Shown: positions 22,608 through 31,852 of the stretch, piece after piece
How the letters are laid out: every line of letters begins with the position of its first letter
Numbering within the stretch: position 1 is the stretch's first letter
Origin: Pseudogulbenkiania sp.
GTDB lineage: Bacteria; Pseudomonadota; Gammaproteobacteria; Burkholderiales; Chromobacteriaceae
Direction: 5' to 3'
NCBI GenBank assembly: GCA_016192025.1
Contig: JACPUY010000350.1
Location: forward strand, 1 to 52,402
DNA: 52,402 nt
Notes under the pieces: generated by a model
Told to the model about the DNA's origin: nothing
Database searches by the model: none
Seen by the model: the letters and a program-made list of their open reading frames with translations, nothing else
Translations under genes and position numbers: made by a program

Positions 22608-24080
22608 TCAGCCAGGCGGGCTCAAGGTGCGCCCCACCGCCGCCAGCCAGCCCTGGTACAGTGCCGCGCGCCGCTCTTCGGCCATGCCCGGTTCGAAGCG
22701 CTGCTGGCGTTGCCACAGCGCCGCCAGTTCGTCGAGCGAACCGAACACCCCCGCCCCCAGTCCCGCCAGATAGGCCGCGCCGAGTGCGGTGGTTTCGCTG
22801 ACCACCGGCCGCTCCACCGGCACCGCCAGCATGTCGGCCAAAAACTGCATCAGCCAGTCGTTGCCGACCATGCCGCCGTCGACACGCAGGCTGCCCGGGC
22901 GCGCCGCGCCGTCGGCCTGCATCGCTTCCAGCAGGTCGCGCGTCTGGTAGCACACCGACTCCAGCGCGGCGCGCACGATGTGGGCGATGCCGGAGTCACG
23001 CGTCAGGCCGGTGATGGCGCCGCGCGCCAGCGGGTCCCAGTACGGCGCGCCGAGCCCGGTGAACGCCGGCACCAGGTAGACGCCGCCGGTATCGGTGAGC
23101 TGGCGCGCCAGCGTCTCGCTCTCGCCCGCCGAATGGATCAGCCGCACCGCATCGCGCAGCCACTGCAGCGCCGCCCCGGCGACGAAGATGCTGCCCTCCA
23201 GCGCGTAGGTGGTCTTGCCCTCGAGCCGGTAGCACACCGTCGACAGCAGGCGGTGGCGCGAGCGCAACACCGTGTCACCGGTGTTCTGCACCATGAAGCA
23301 GCCGGTGCCGTAGGTGGACTTGATCATGCCCGGCTCGAAGCAGGCCTGCCCGACGGTGGCGGCCTGCTGGTCGCCGGCCAGCGCGGTGATCTTCAACGGC
23401 GGGCCGAACAGCGTGGTCACGCCGAACTCGGCGACGTTGTCGCGCACCTCGGGCAGCAAGGCGCGCGGTATGCCGAACAGCGCCAAGAGTTCGTCGTCCC
23501 ACTGCTGGGTGTGGATGTCGAACAGCAGCGTGCGTGCGGCGTTGCTGGCGTCGGTGGCGTGCACCCGCCCCTCGGTCAGCCGCCACAGCAGGAAGCTGTC
23601 AACGGTGCCGAACGCCAGCTCGCCAAGCTCGGCGCGTTCGCGCGCGCCGGGGACGTGGTCGAGCAGCCAGGCCAGCTTGCTGGCGGAGAAGTACGGGTCG
23701 AGCAACAGACCGGTCTTGGCGCTCACCAGCGCCGTGTTGTCCGGCGTGGCCAGCGCCGCGCAGCGCTCGGCGGTACGCCGGTCCTGCCAGACGATGGCGC
23801 GATGCAGCACCCGGCCGCTGGCGCGCTCCCACAGCAGCGTGGTCTCGCGCTGGTTGGTCAGGCCGAGCGCCACCGGCCGCGCGCCGCTGGCCAGCACCTC
23901 GCGGCACAGCGCCAGCGTGTCGCGCCAGATATCCTCGGGCTCGTGCTCAACCCAGCCCGGCTGCGGGAAGTGCTGCGGCAGCTCGCGCTGCGCGCGCGCC
24001 GTCACCCGACCGTGCGCGTCGAACAGCATGGCGCGGGTGCTGGTGGTGCCCTGGTCGATCACCAACAATGTTGCCGTCAT
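22608..24080 (-). CDS. glpK: Glycerol kinase
   Basis: [65 protein letters not shown]. Confidence 0.98.
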   Translation of the reverse strand: MTATLLVIDQGTTSTRAMLFDAHGRVTARAQRELPQHFPQPGWVEHEPEDIWRDTLALCREVLASGARPVALGLTNQRETTLLWERASGRVLHRAIVWQDRRTAERCAALATPDNTALVSAKTGLLLDPYFSASKLAWLLDHVPGARERAELGELAFGTVDSFLLWRLTEGRVHATDASNAARTLLFDIHTQQWDDELLALFGIPRALLPEVRDNVAEFGVTTLFGPPLKITALAGDQQAATVGQACFEPGMIKSTYGTGCFMVQNTGDTVLRSRHRLLSTVCYRLEGKTTYALEGSIFVAGAALQWLRDAVRLIHSAGESETLARQLTDTGGVYLVPAFTGLGAPYWDPLARGAITGLTRDSGIAHIVRAALESVCYQTRDLLEAMQADGAARPGSLRVDGGMVGNDWLMQFLADMLAVPVERPVVSETTALGAAYLAGLGAGVFGSLDELAALWQRQQRFEPGMAEERRAALYQGWLAAVGRTLSPPG

Positions 24081-24153
24081 AAGCCAGACTCCTTCCGATC
24101 GAGCTACCGCGCCGACAAAAACGCGTGCCGATTTGCCCGCAGGCGGCGAAATA

Positions 24154-24165
24154 TGTTAATTAACA
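24154..24165. promoter_or_regulatory. 12-bp perfect palindrome in glpK-glpR intergenic region
   Basis: TGTTAATTAACA. Confidence 0.45.
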
Positions 24166-24173
24166 GGCCATAG

Positions 24174-24191
24174 ATTTTCGGAATCGAACCA
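24174..24191. promoter_or_regulatory. Candidate GlpR operator
   Basis: ATTTTCG-GAAT-CGAACCA with the TTCG-N4-CGAA core remembered for E. coli GlpR sites; abuts the glpR start. Confidence 0.5.
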
Positions 24192-24193
24192 AC

Positions 24194-24958
24194 ATGAGTC
24201 GCTCCCCCCGCCACGAGAAGATCCTGCAACTGGTCCGCGAAAACGGTTTCATGCCGATCGAGGAGCTGGCCCGCTTGCTCGACGTGACCCCGCAGACCAT
24301 CCGCCGCGACATCAATCAGCTGTGCGAGGAAAACCTGCTGCGCCGCTATCACGGCGGCGCCGCGCTCGGCAGCAGCGTCGAGAACGAGGACTACGTGGCG
24401 CGCAAGGGCAAGCTGCAGAGCGAGAAGGCGCACATCGCCGACATGATCGCCGAGCATATCCCCGATCATGCCTCGCTGTTCATGAGCATCGGCACCACCA
24501 TCGAGGCGGTGGCGCAGGCGCTCACCGCCAGCCACAAGGGCTTGCGCGTAATCACCAACAATATCCATGTGGCGTCGATCATGTCGGTCAACCCCGACTT
24601 CAACGTGCTGATCACCTCCGGTGTGGTGCGCGCCTCGGACGGCGGCATCACCGGGGTGGCCACGCTCGATTTCATCAACCAGTTCAAGGTCGACTACGCC
24701 ATTCTCGGCGTCTCCGGCATCGAACCGGACGGCTCGCTGCTCGACTTCGACTACCGCGAGGTGCGCGTGGCGCAGGCGATGATGAACAACGCGCGCCACC
24801 GCTACCTCGCCGCCGACCACAGCAAGTTCGGCCGCAACGCGCTGGTGCGCATGGGCCACATCAGCGAATTCCACGCCGTGTTTACCGACGAGACCCCGCC
24901 GGAGCCGCTGGCCAAGATGATGGTCGAGCACAACGTGCGCCTGCACCTTGCAGAATAG
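24194..24958 (+). CDS. glpR: DeoR-family regulator, GlpR-like
   Basis: DeoR HTH RHEKILQLVRENGFMPIEELARLLDVTPQTIRRDINQLCEENLLRRYHGGA; divergent from glpK. Confidence 0.9.
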   Translation: MSRSPRHEKILQLVRENGFMPIEELARLLDVTPQTIRRDINQLCEENLLRRYHGGAALGSSVENEDYVARKGKLQSEKAHIADMIAEHIPDHASLFMSIGTTIEAVAQALTASHKGLRVITNNIHVASIMSVNPDFNVLITSGVVRASDGGITGVATLDFINQFKVDYAILGVSGIEPDGSLLDFDYREVRVAQAMMNNARHRYLAADHSKFGRNALVRMGHISEFHAVFTDETPPEPLAKMMVEHNVRLHLAE

Positions 24959-24976
24959 GCCGCGACCGCCCGCCGA

Positions 24977-25006
24977 CAAAAGCCCGCGTATGCCGCGGGC
25001 TTTTTT
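24977..25006 (+). terminator. Rho-independent terminator after glpR
   Basis: AAAAGCCCGCG-tatgc-CGCGGGCTTTTTT. Confidence 0.9.
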
Positions 25007-25080
25007 GCGACCGGCCGGCGGCGCGCCGGCCCCTGCTGGTATACTGCAGCGTTTGCAAGCAACGACAAGCCTGACGCGCC

Positions 25081-26964
25081 ATGAACGTATTTTACGAAGA
25101 AAGCGGCAGCTTCAAAGTGGGCGCCGTGGTGTCCCGCAATGACGCCAGCCTGCAGGTCGACACCCTCCACGGCAAACGCGCCAAGATCAAGTCGGCCAAC
25201 GTGATGCTGGAATTCAACTCGGCGCTGGCCGAGTTCCTGCCGGCGGTCGCGGCGCTGGGCGCCGAGATCGACCTCGACTTCCTGTGGGAGGTCAGCGGCC
25301 AGGACGAATTCGGCTTCGAGGCGCTGGCCGCCGACTACTGGGGCCACACCCCCAACGCAGTGGAAGCCGCCGCCATCATCCAGCGCCTGTTCGAGGCGCC
25401 GATGTACTTCTACAAGAAGGGCAAGGGCCGCTTCAAGGCGGCGCCGGAAGAGTCGCTGAAGGCCGCGCTGGCCGGCATCGAGAAGAAGAAGCGCGAGCAG
25501 GAACAGATCGACGGCTGGGTCGCCGAACTGAAGGCCGGCCGGCTGCCGGACGCCATCCGCGCCCAGCTGATGACGCTGCTGTTCCGCCCGGACAAGAACA
25601 CGCTGGAATTCAAGGCCCTCGACCAGGCCTGCCGCGAGCGCAACCTGCCGCCGCTGCGGCTGGCGGCCGAGATCGGCGGTATCCCGTCGGTGCCGGACTA
25701 CCTGATGGCCGGCTTCCTGCTGGAATACTTCCCCAAGGGCACCGGCTTCGGCCAGTACGCCGCACCGGCGCTGCCGGGCGACGAGCTGCCGCTGGCCGAG
25801 GTGGCAGCGTTCTCGATCGACGACGCGGCCACCACCGAGATCGACGATGCGCTGTCGCTGGTTGTGCTGCCCAACGGCAACCAGCGCGTCGGCATCCACA
25901 TCGCCGCGCCGACGCTGGGTGTGGCGCCGGGCTCGGACATCGAGAAGCTGGTATTCAACCGCCTGTCCACCGTGTACTTCCCCGGCGACAAGATCACCAT
26001 GCTGCCGGACGACGTGGTCGAGCTGTTCACGCTGAAGGAAGGCCAGGCCTGCCCGGCCTTGAGCCTGTACGTCGAAGTGACGCCGGAGTTCGAACCGGTC
26101 GGCTACGAGAGCCGCGTCGAGCGCGTGACCATCGCTGCCAACCTGCGCCACGACCAGCTGGAGCAGGTATTCAACGAACAGACACTGGCCGACGCCGGCG
26201 GCGGCCCGGACTATCCGTTCAAGCACGAGCTGACCTGGCTGTGGCAGTTCGCCAACGCGTTGGAAAAGCGCCGCGGCAAGTACGACCCGACGCGCCCGGT
26301 GCAGATGGACTACAACTTCAACGTGGTCGACGGCAAGGTGCTGATCACGCTGCGCAAGCGCGGCGCGCCGATGGACAAGCTGGTTTCCGAGCTGATGATC
26401 CTCGCCAACAGCGAGTGGGGCCGCATGCTGGCCGAGGCCGACATCCCGGCGATGTACCGCGCGCAGAGCATGGGCAAGGTGCGCATGACCACCCGTCCGG
26501 AACCGCACATCGGGCTCGGCGTGGCGCAGTACGCCTGGTCCACCTCGCCGCTGCGGCGTGCCACCGACTTCGTCAACCAGCGCCAGCTGGTGGCGATGAT
26601 CCGCGGCGACAAGCCCGAGTTCGAGCAGGGCAACGCCATGCTGTTCGCCATCCTGCGCGACTTCGACGCCACCTATTCGGCCTACCTCGCGTTCCAGGAC
26701 AAGATGGAGCACTTCTGGTGCCTGCGCTGGTTCAGCCAGGAAGGGGTGAGCGAGCCGACTGCGACGCTGATCAAGGAAGACCTGGTGCGTCTGGATGGCC
26801 TGCCGCTGCGCCTGCGCGTGCCCGGCCTGCCGGAGCTGGCGAGTGGCGACAAGGTGCGGCTGGCGGTGATCCGCATCGACGAACTGACGCAGGAGATCGA
26901 GCTGCGTTACGCCGGCAAGGTCGGCCACGAGGAAGTGCTGGTCGAGGAAGACAGCACGGTGTGA
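25081..26964 (+). CDS. RNB domain ribonuclease (RNase II/R family)
   Basis: RNB motifs FSIDDAATTEIDDALSL, VGIHIAAPTLGVAPGSDIEKLVFNRLSTVYFPGDKITMLP, WSTSPLRRATDFVNQRQL. Confidence 0.92.
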   Translation: MNVFYEESGSFKVGAVVSRNDASLQVDTLHGKRAKIKSANVMLEFNSALAEFLPAVAALGAEIDLDFLWEVSGQDEFGFEALAADYWGHTPNAVEAAAIIQRLFEAPMYFYKKGKGRFKAAPEESLKAALAGIEKKKREQEQIDGWVAELKAGRLPDAIRAQLMTLLFRPDKNTLEFKALDQACRERNLPPLRLAAEIGGIPSVPDYLMAGFLLEYFPKGTGFGQYAAPALPGDELPLAEVAAFSIDDAATTEIDDALSLVVLPNGNQRVGIHIAAPTLGVAPGSDIEKLVFNRLSTVYFPGDKITMLPDDVVELFTLKEGQACPALSLYVEVTPEFEPVGYESRVERVTIAANLRHDQLEQVFNEQTLADAGGGPDYPFKHELTWLWQFANALEKRRGKYDPTRPVQMDYNFNVVDGKVLITLRKRGAPMDKLVSELMILANSEWGRMLAEADIPAMYRAQSMGKVRMTTRPEPHIGLGVAQYAWSTSPLRRATDFVNQRQLVAMIRGDKPEFEQGNAMLFAILRDFDATYSAYLAFQDKMEHFWCLRWFSQEGVSEPTATLIKEDLVRLDGLPLRLRVPGLPELASGDKVRLAVIRIDELTQEIELRYAGKVGHEEVLVEEDSTV

Positions 26965-27024
26965 TGCCGCGCCCAGGTTAACCACGAGCGGCAGCGTGCC
27001 CGGCTGCGGCCAACCTGAAGTAAC

Positions 27025-27056
27025 AAAAAGCCCCGGATCGCTCCGGGGCTTTTTTC
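27025..27056. terminator. Rho-independent terminator between convergent RNB gene and cbtA
   Basis: AAAAAGCCCCGGA-tcgc-TCCGGGGCTTTTTT. Confidence 0.9.
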
Positions 27057-27075
27057 ATGGGGACCGCCGTGTGAC

Positions 27076-27816
27076 TTAGCGCTGCGCCGCGGGGAAGCGC
27101 TGGAACAGCCCGCCGAGCACGCCGCCCAGCGCCAGCCAGAGCACCGCCGCCGTGGCCAGCCCCGCCAGCATGAAGTCGCTCATCAGACGCTCCGGCACTA
27201 GCGTGTGCACCTCGGTCAGCACCGGGGCGCCCAACAGGTGCGGCAGCGCGGCCAGGGCCAGCGCTCCCGCCGCCCACAGCGGGCGGCGCTTGGCCCAGGC
27301 GCGGTACAGCGCGAACAGGGCACCGGCGGTGCAGGCCACGGTGAGCAACCACCACAGCTGGCGCTGCTGCAGGTCGGCCGCCGGCACACCCGGCGGCTCT
27401 GGCGGCAGGCCAAATGCCGGCGCCAGCTGGAACACCACGAAACCGAGCGCCCCCAGCAGCAGGCCACGCCGCCAGTTGGCCGCGCCGAACTGGGCCAGGC
27501 AGGCACCCAGCAGCAAGGCGTAGCCCATCGCCGCCAGCGTGGTCGAGACCGCCGTGGCGATGGCGCGGTGCGTCTTGTCCTCGGACGGTTCGTCGTTGGC
27601 CACCTGCGCGTGCGAGTGCCCCTCGGCCGCATCAGCTTCGTGCGAATGGGCTTCGTGAACGTGCGCCGCGGCGGGCGCCGGTGCCGCCTCGAGCTGCAGC
27701 TCGTAGCCTTCGGCCTCTTCAATCAGGGGCTGGACCAGCGCCAGCTGGACCGGCGTCGTCACCACCCCGGCCAGCAAGCCGGCCAGCAGCGAAAGCGCCA
27801 CAATGCGTGCAAACAT
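27076..27816 (-). CDS. cbtA: CbtA family cobalt transporter
   Basis: MFARIVALSLLAGLLAGVVTTPVQLALVQPLIEEAEGYE; His-rich loop; preceded by cbtB and a cobalamin riboswitch. Confidence 0.92.
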   Translation of the reverse strand: MFARIVALSLLAGLLAGVVTTPVQLALVQPLIEEAEGYELQLEAAPAPAAAHVHEAHSHEADAAEGHSHAQVANDEPSEDKTHRAIATAVSTTLAAMGYALLLGACLAQFGAANWRRGLLLGALGFVVFQLAPAFGLPPEPPGVPAADLQQRQLWWLLTVACTAGALFALYRAWAKRRPLWAAGALALAALPHLLGAPVLTEVHTLVPERLMSDFMLAGLATAAVLWLALGGVLGGLFQRFPAAQR

Positions 27817-27832
27817 GACAATCCTTCGCTGG

Positions 27833-28030
27833 CTAGTGGCAGACAAAACCCATGGTATGGCGCGTATCGTGGCTCTCGCCGTGGGCGATGCCCGGTGCAA
27901 AGCCGACGGCGTAGAGGATCACTGCGCCCAGCATGGCGGCGCACACAGCGGCGGCACGCGCTTTCCAGCGGGTGGCACTGGCGGGGTCAAGGTGGCTGAT
28001 CGGTTCAGCGGCGGATTTGTGCAACAGCAT
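27833..28030 (-). CDS. cbtB: CbtB family protein (cobalt transporter small subunit)
   Basis: Single TM and C-terminal HGESHDTRHTMGFVCH; start MLLHKSAAEP after AGGAG. Confidence 0.9.
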   Translation of the reverse strand: MLLHKSAAEPISHLDPASATRWKARAAAVCAAMLGAVILYAVGFAPGIAHGESHDTRHTMGFVCH

Positions 28031-28183
28031 GTCTATCTCCTGGGTCTTTCCATGGCCCCCCCTGTCTCGTTGCACCGGCTGGCGACACCGGCAGAACCGG
28101 TGGCGCGGGCCGGGGGCGGCGCGGCAGGGTAAGGGAGGGGCAAGCTGGAAGAAACGTTAAGCGCACCGCCCTCCGCGATGCAT

Positions 28184-28437
28184 AGCGTTGTCGCCATCGG
28201 CCGGTCTCCGGGCTCACGAGTCGGGAAAACGGGTTTTCCCACGCCGGCGCCTTCCCATGCTCCGGGAATGTACTCACGCTCATTGTCGAGGGTGAGCACG
28301 CCCAGCACAGTGGCGTCTTGCCGACGTTCACTCGATTACCGTTGCGGGGGCAGCGACGGATTTGCCGGTTGGCACACCGTCTTCCCGTTGGAGCGCTCTC
28401 CCGAGGCATCTGTCCGGCGGCACCATCGCCAAGCGCT
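28184..28437 (-). promoter_or_regulatory. Cobalamin riboswitch upstream of cbtB-cbtA
   Basis: On minus strand: CTGCCCCCGCAACGGTAA, GACGCCACTGTG, and B12 box AGCCCGGAGACCGGCC (plus 28199-28214). Ends are approximate. Confidence 0.93.
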
Positions 28438-28577
28438 GTCGCGCGGCATGACGCCGGGAAGACATATCGGGAAAGCCTCCAAGCCCGGGCCTTGTTCAGA
28501 CCCGGGCGCACCGAAGGCTGCTTAAGGATAGCAGAACCGCGGCGGCGAGACGGTCAAAATGCATAGGACAAGGCCAA

Positions 28578-28614
28578 TGAAAAATGCCGCCCACCCGGTT
28601 CGGGGGAGCGGCAT
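28578..28614 (-). terminator. Rho-independent terminator after rhlE
   Basis: Minus strand ATGCCGCTCCCCCG...GGGCGGCATTTTTCATT. Confidence 0.82.
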
Positions 28615-28647
28615 CGGGATGGTCCGGCGCGGACGCCGGCCACCGGC

Positions 28648-30258
28648 TCAGCGCTTGTTGTCGCGCTTGGGCGAGAACAGCGCCGCGGTCTGGCGGCCAC
28701 CGGCCGGCTTGCCGCGACCGGCGTCGCCCGGGCGGCCACTGCCGGAGCGGGTGTTGCCGTTGGCCGGCTTGGGCGGGCGGATCACGTTGCCGTTGACCTC
28801 TTTCGGCGGCGGCGGCATCACGTTGCCGTTGGGCTCGCCGCGCTGGCCGCTGGCCGGCGAGGTATGGCGACCCTTGGGCTGCTGGGAGCCGGTGTTGCTC
28901 TTCGGTGGCCGGGAACCCGGCTGGCGCGCGCCGTCGGCGTGCTCGTGACGACGTGCCGGCTGAGCGCTGCCGTTACGCGTGCTGGCGCCGCTGGCGCCAT
29001 TGCCGGCCGGCCGGCCCTCGCCACCACGGCGCTGGCCTTGGCCCTGACGCTGACCTTGCCCCTGACCCTGGCCGCGGCGCTGGCCGCCCATCAGGATCGG
29101 TTCCGGCGTTACCGTCAGATCGGCCTCGTAGCCGGGGACGGTAAACTGCGGGATATCCTTCTTGATCAGCTTCTCGATATCCTTGAGGAACTTGAACTCG
29201 TCCACGCACACCAGCGACACCGCCTCGCCTTCGTTGCCGGCGCGGCCGGTGCGGCCGATGCGGTGCACGTAGTCTTCCGGCACGTTGGGTAGCTCGAAGT
29301 TGACCACGTGCGGCAGCTGGTCGATGTCCAGCCCGCGTGCGGCGATGTCGGTGGCCACCAGCACCTGCAACGTGTTGGCCTTGAAGTCGGCCAGCGCCTT
29401 GGTGCGGGCGTTCTGGCTCTTGTTGCCGTGGATCGCCGCGGCGGTGATGCCGCTCTTGTCGAGCTTCTCGGCCAGGCGGTTGGCGCCGTGCTTGGTGCGT
29501 GTGAACACCAGCACCTGGTGCCAGTCGCCCTGGCTGATCAGGTGGGTCAGCAGCTCGGTCTTCTTGTCGCGATCGACCAGGTGCACCTTCTGCTCGACCA
29601 GTTCATTGGCGGTATTGCGGCGCGCCACTTCGACCAGCTGCGGATTGTTCAGCAGGCGGTCGGCCAGGGTCTTGATCTCATCGGAGAAGGTGGCCGAGAA
29701 CAGCAGGTTCTGGCGCTTGGCCGGCAGCAGCGCCAGCACTTTCTTGATGTCGTGGATGAAGCCCATGTCGAGCATGCGGTCGGCTTCGTCCAGCACCAGG
29801 ATCTCGACGCCGGACAGGTCGACGGTCTTCTGGCCGGCGTGGTCCAGCAGGCGGCCCGGCGTGGCGACCAGGATGTCGAGCGGCTTCCTGAGCGCGGCGA
29901 TCTGCGGGTTGATGCCGACGCCGCCGAACATCACCATCGACTTGTGCGGCAGGTACTTGCCGTAGGTGCGTACCGATTCTTCCACCTGTGCGGCGAGTTC
30001 GCGCGTCGGCGTCAGCACCAGCGCGCGCGGGCGGCCTTTCAGGTGGGTCGGCGCCGCGCCCAGCCGATGCAGCAGCGGCAGGGTGAAGCCGGCGGTCTTG
30101 CCGGTGCCGGTCTGGGCCGCGGCCAACAGGTCGCCGCCCTTGATCACCTGCGGGATAGCCTGCGCCTGGATCGGGGTGGGCGTGGTGTAGCCGGTTTCGG
30201 CCACGGCACGCAACAGGGGCTCGGACAGGCCGAGGTCGGTAAATTTGATATCGGACAT
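28648..30258 (-). CDS. rhlE: DEAD-box RNA helicase, RhlE-like
   Basis: [50 protein letters not shown]; long low-complexity C-terminus. Confidence 0.94.
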   Translation of the reverse strand: MSDIKFTDLGLSEPLLRAVAETGYTTPTPIQAQAIPQVIKGGDLLAAAQTGTGKTAGFTLPLLHRLGAAPTHLKGRPRALVLTPTRELAAQVEESVRTYGKYLPHKSMVMFGGVGINPQIAALRKPLDILVATPGRLLDHAGQKTVDLSGVEILVLDEADRMLDMGFIHDIKKVLALLPAKRQNLLFSATFSDEIKTLADRLLNNPQLVEVARRNTANELVEQKVHLVDRDKKTELLTHLISQGDWHQVLVFTRTKHGANRLAEKLDKSGITAAAIHGNKSQNARTKALADFKANTLQVLVATDIAARGLDIDQLPHVVNFELPNVPEDYVHRIGRTGRAGNEGEAVSLVCVDEFKFLKDIEKLIKKDIPQFTVPGYEADLTVTPEPILMGGQRRGQGQGQGQRQGQGQRRGGEGRPAGNGASGASTRNGSAQPARRHEHADGARQPGSRPPKSNTGSQQPKGRHTSPASGQRGEPNGNVMPPPPKEVNGNVIRPPKPANGNTRSGSGRPGDAGRGKPAGGRQTAALFSPKRDNKR

Positions 30259-30530
30259 AACAACTCCAGCGACGGCCTAATCGCAGGTTGTGCGACACCA
30301 ATCCAGGCAGACGTTGATGGTGGAAACTCGGGGGACTTCAATGATGAAGCGAGACCGGCGCGCCGATTGGCCCGGCGCGGGAAGGCGCTAGTGTACAGGG
30401 GTTGGCGCCGGAAGGGAAACCCGCCGCCGTACTTGGATCACGATACGCCCCGATGACATCGGAAGAGAGGGGCTCCGGACCGCCCCCATCCCTGCGGATG
30501 GCGAGCACGCGGTCGCCCGGGGATAGGTTC

Positions 30531-31298
30531 TCAGCCGAATGCCAGCGCGTCCATCGCGATGCTGCCGTGCTCCATGCCGCTGTAGAACAGGTTCGCTGGC
30601 GCACCGCCGGCGCCGAGCGCGAAGAACAACGGCAGCAGGTGCTCGGCGGTGGGATGGTTGCGCCGTGCGTGCGGCGCCTGCCGTTCCCAGTCGAGCACGG
30701 CATCGACGTCGCCAGCGGCCAGGCGGTCGAGCATCCAGCGCTGGAATTCCAGTGCCCACGGCTCCGGCGCGGCATTCCACGCCACTTCATACAAGTTGTG
30801 GGTCAGGCTGCCGGAGCCGATCAGCAGCACGCCGTCGTCGGCCAGTTCCGCCAGCGCCTGGCCGAGTCGGTAATGGGTGGCGGCGTCCTCGGCCGGCAGC
30901 ACCGGCAGGCTCACCACCGGAATGTCGGCCTTCGGGTACATCGCCAGCAGCGGCACCCAGGCGCCGTGGTCGAGGCCGGGGCGCTCATCCGGCTGCACGG
31001 TGAAGCCGGCGCCGGCCAGGCGGCGGTCGATGTCGTCGGCCAGCGCGCGGTCGCCGTCTGCCGGATACTGCAGGCGGTAGAGCTGTTCCGGAAAGCCGCC
31101 GAAGTCGTGCACGGTGCGCCAGTGCTCCGCCCTGCCGGCCCCCGGCAGCCGCGCCGGGCGGTGCGCCGACAGGCTGACGATGGCGCGCGGCCGTGGTCGG
31201 GCCTCGGCCCAGCGCCGCCAGGCGGCCGGCGCGGGCGAGCCGTCGATCAGCACGGTCGGGGCGCCGTGTGAAATATACAGGCTGGGCAGGCGGGTCAT
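30531..31298 (-). CDS. Class III extradiol ring-cleavage dioxygenase (YgiD/DODA family)
   Basis: LYISHGAPTVLID, DHGAWVPLLAMYPKADIPVVSL, GSGSLTHNLYE. Confidence 0.92.
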   Translation of the reverse strand: MTRLPSLYISHGAPTVLIDGSPAPAAWRRWAEARPRPRAIVSLSAHRPARLPGAGRAEHWRTVHDFGGFPEQLYRLQYPADGDRALADDIDRRLAGAGFTVQPDERPGLDHGAWVPLLAMYPKADIPVVSLPVLPAEDAATHYRLGQALAELADDGVLLIGSGSLTHNLYEVAWNAAPEPWALEFQRWMLDRLAAGDVDAVLDWERQAPHARRNHPTAEHLLPLFFALGAGGAPANLFYSGMEHGSIAMDALAFG

Positions 31299-31336
31299 GA
31301 TGCTCTCCTTCGATCAGTATTCAATGATATGGCGCT

Positions 31337-31750
31337 TCAGTCGCGTCCGGTGCGACCCAACGGCTTGAGCGCAAAGGCGCCATCGCCGAGCAGGGCCACG
31401 GTCAGTGCCGCCACGGTCAGGAAGGCCGGGTATTCCCAGCCGCCGCCCGGGTTGCCGAATGCCCAGCCGTTGGCCAGGTGCACCAGCAGGGTGGCGCCAA
31501 GCAGCACCGGGCTGAGCAGCAGCGCCACCTGACGCCCGGCCACGCCGAGGAGCAGCAGCACGCCGCCGGTGATTTCGGCCACCATGGTGAGCGGGCCAAC
31601 GAAACCGGGCAGGCCGAGCGAGGCAAAGAACTGGGCCGTGCCGGCCGGGGTGAACACGAACAGCTTGGTCAGGCCGTGGGCGAGGAACATCAGGCCCAGC
31701 GACAAGCGCAGCAGGAAGGCGGCGTAGGGAGCGGTGCGGGTGTCGATCAT
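31337..31750 (-). CDS. DoxX family membrane protein
   Basis: Start MIDTRTAPYAAFLLRLSLGLMFLAHGLTKLFVFT at 31750 inside the over-extended ORF 31337-32716. Confidence 0.9.
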   Translation of the reverse strand: MIDTRTAPYAAFLLRLSLGLMFLAHGLTKLFVFTPAGTAQFFASLGLPGFVGPLTMVAEITGGVLLLLGVAGRQVALLLSPVLLGATLLVHLANGWAFGNPGGGWEYPAFLTVAALTVALLGDGAFALKPLGRTGRD

Positions 31751-31852
31751 GGTGGTTCTCCAGTGGGTGGGGTATGAGCGTATTAAAGCGCTTGCCATCC
31801 GATCGATAAACCCGCCATATTTCACAATATTGATTCCCTGCAAGAAACAATC

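Noticed and set aside
22710-24173. 487-aa plus-strand ORF antisense to glpK
   Set aside because: Shadow ORF of glpK with Arg/Gln/His-biased translation; glpK is unambiguous.
24802-26985. 727-aa minus-strand ORF antisense to the RNB ribonuclease
   Set aside because: Shadow ORF produced by high GC and a coding opposite strand; composition is His/Arg/Gln-rich with no recognisable domain, while the plus-strand protein is a clear RNB enzyme.
28033-28511. ORFs overlapping the cobalamin riboswitch (28033-28308 and 28005-28511, minus strand)
   Set aside because: Sequence is explained by the riboswitch aptamer and leader; no protein similarity.
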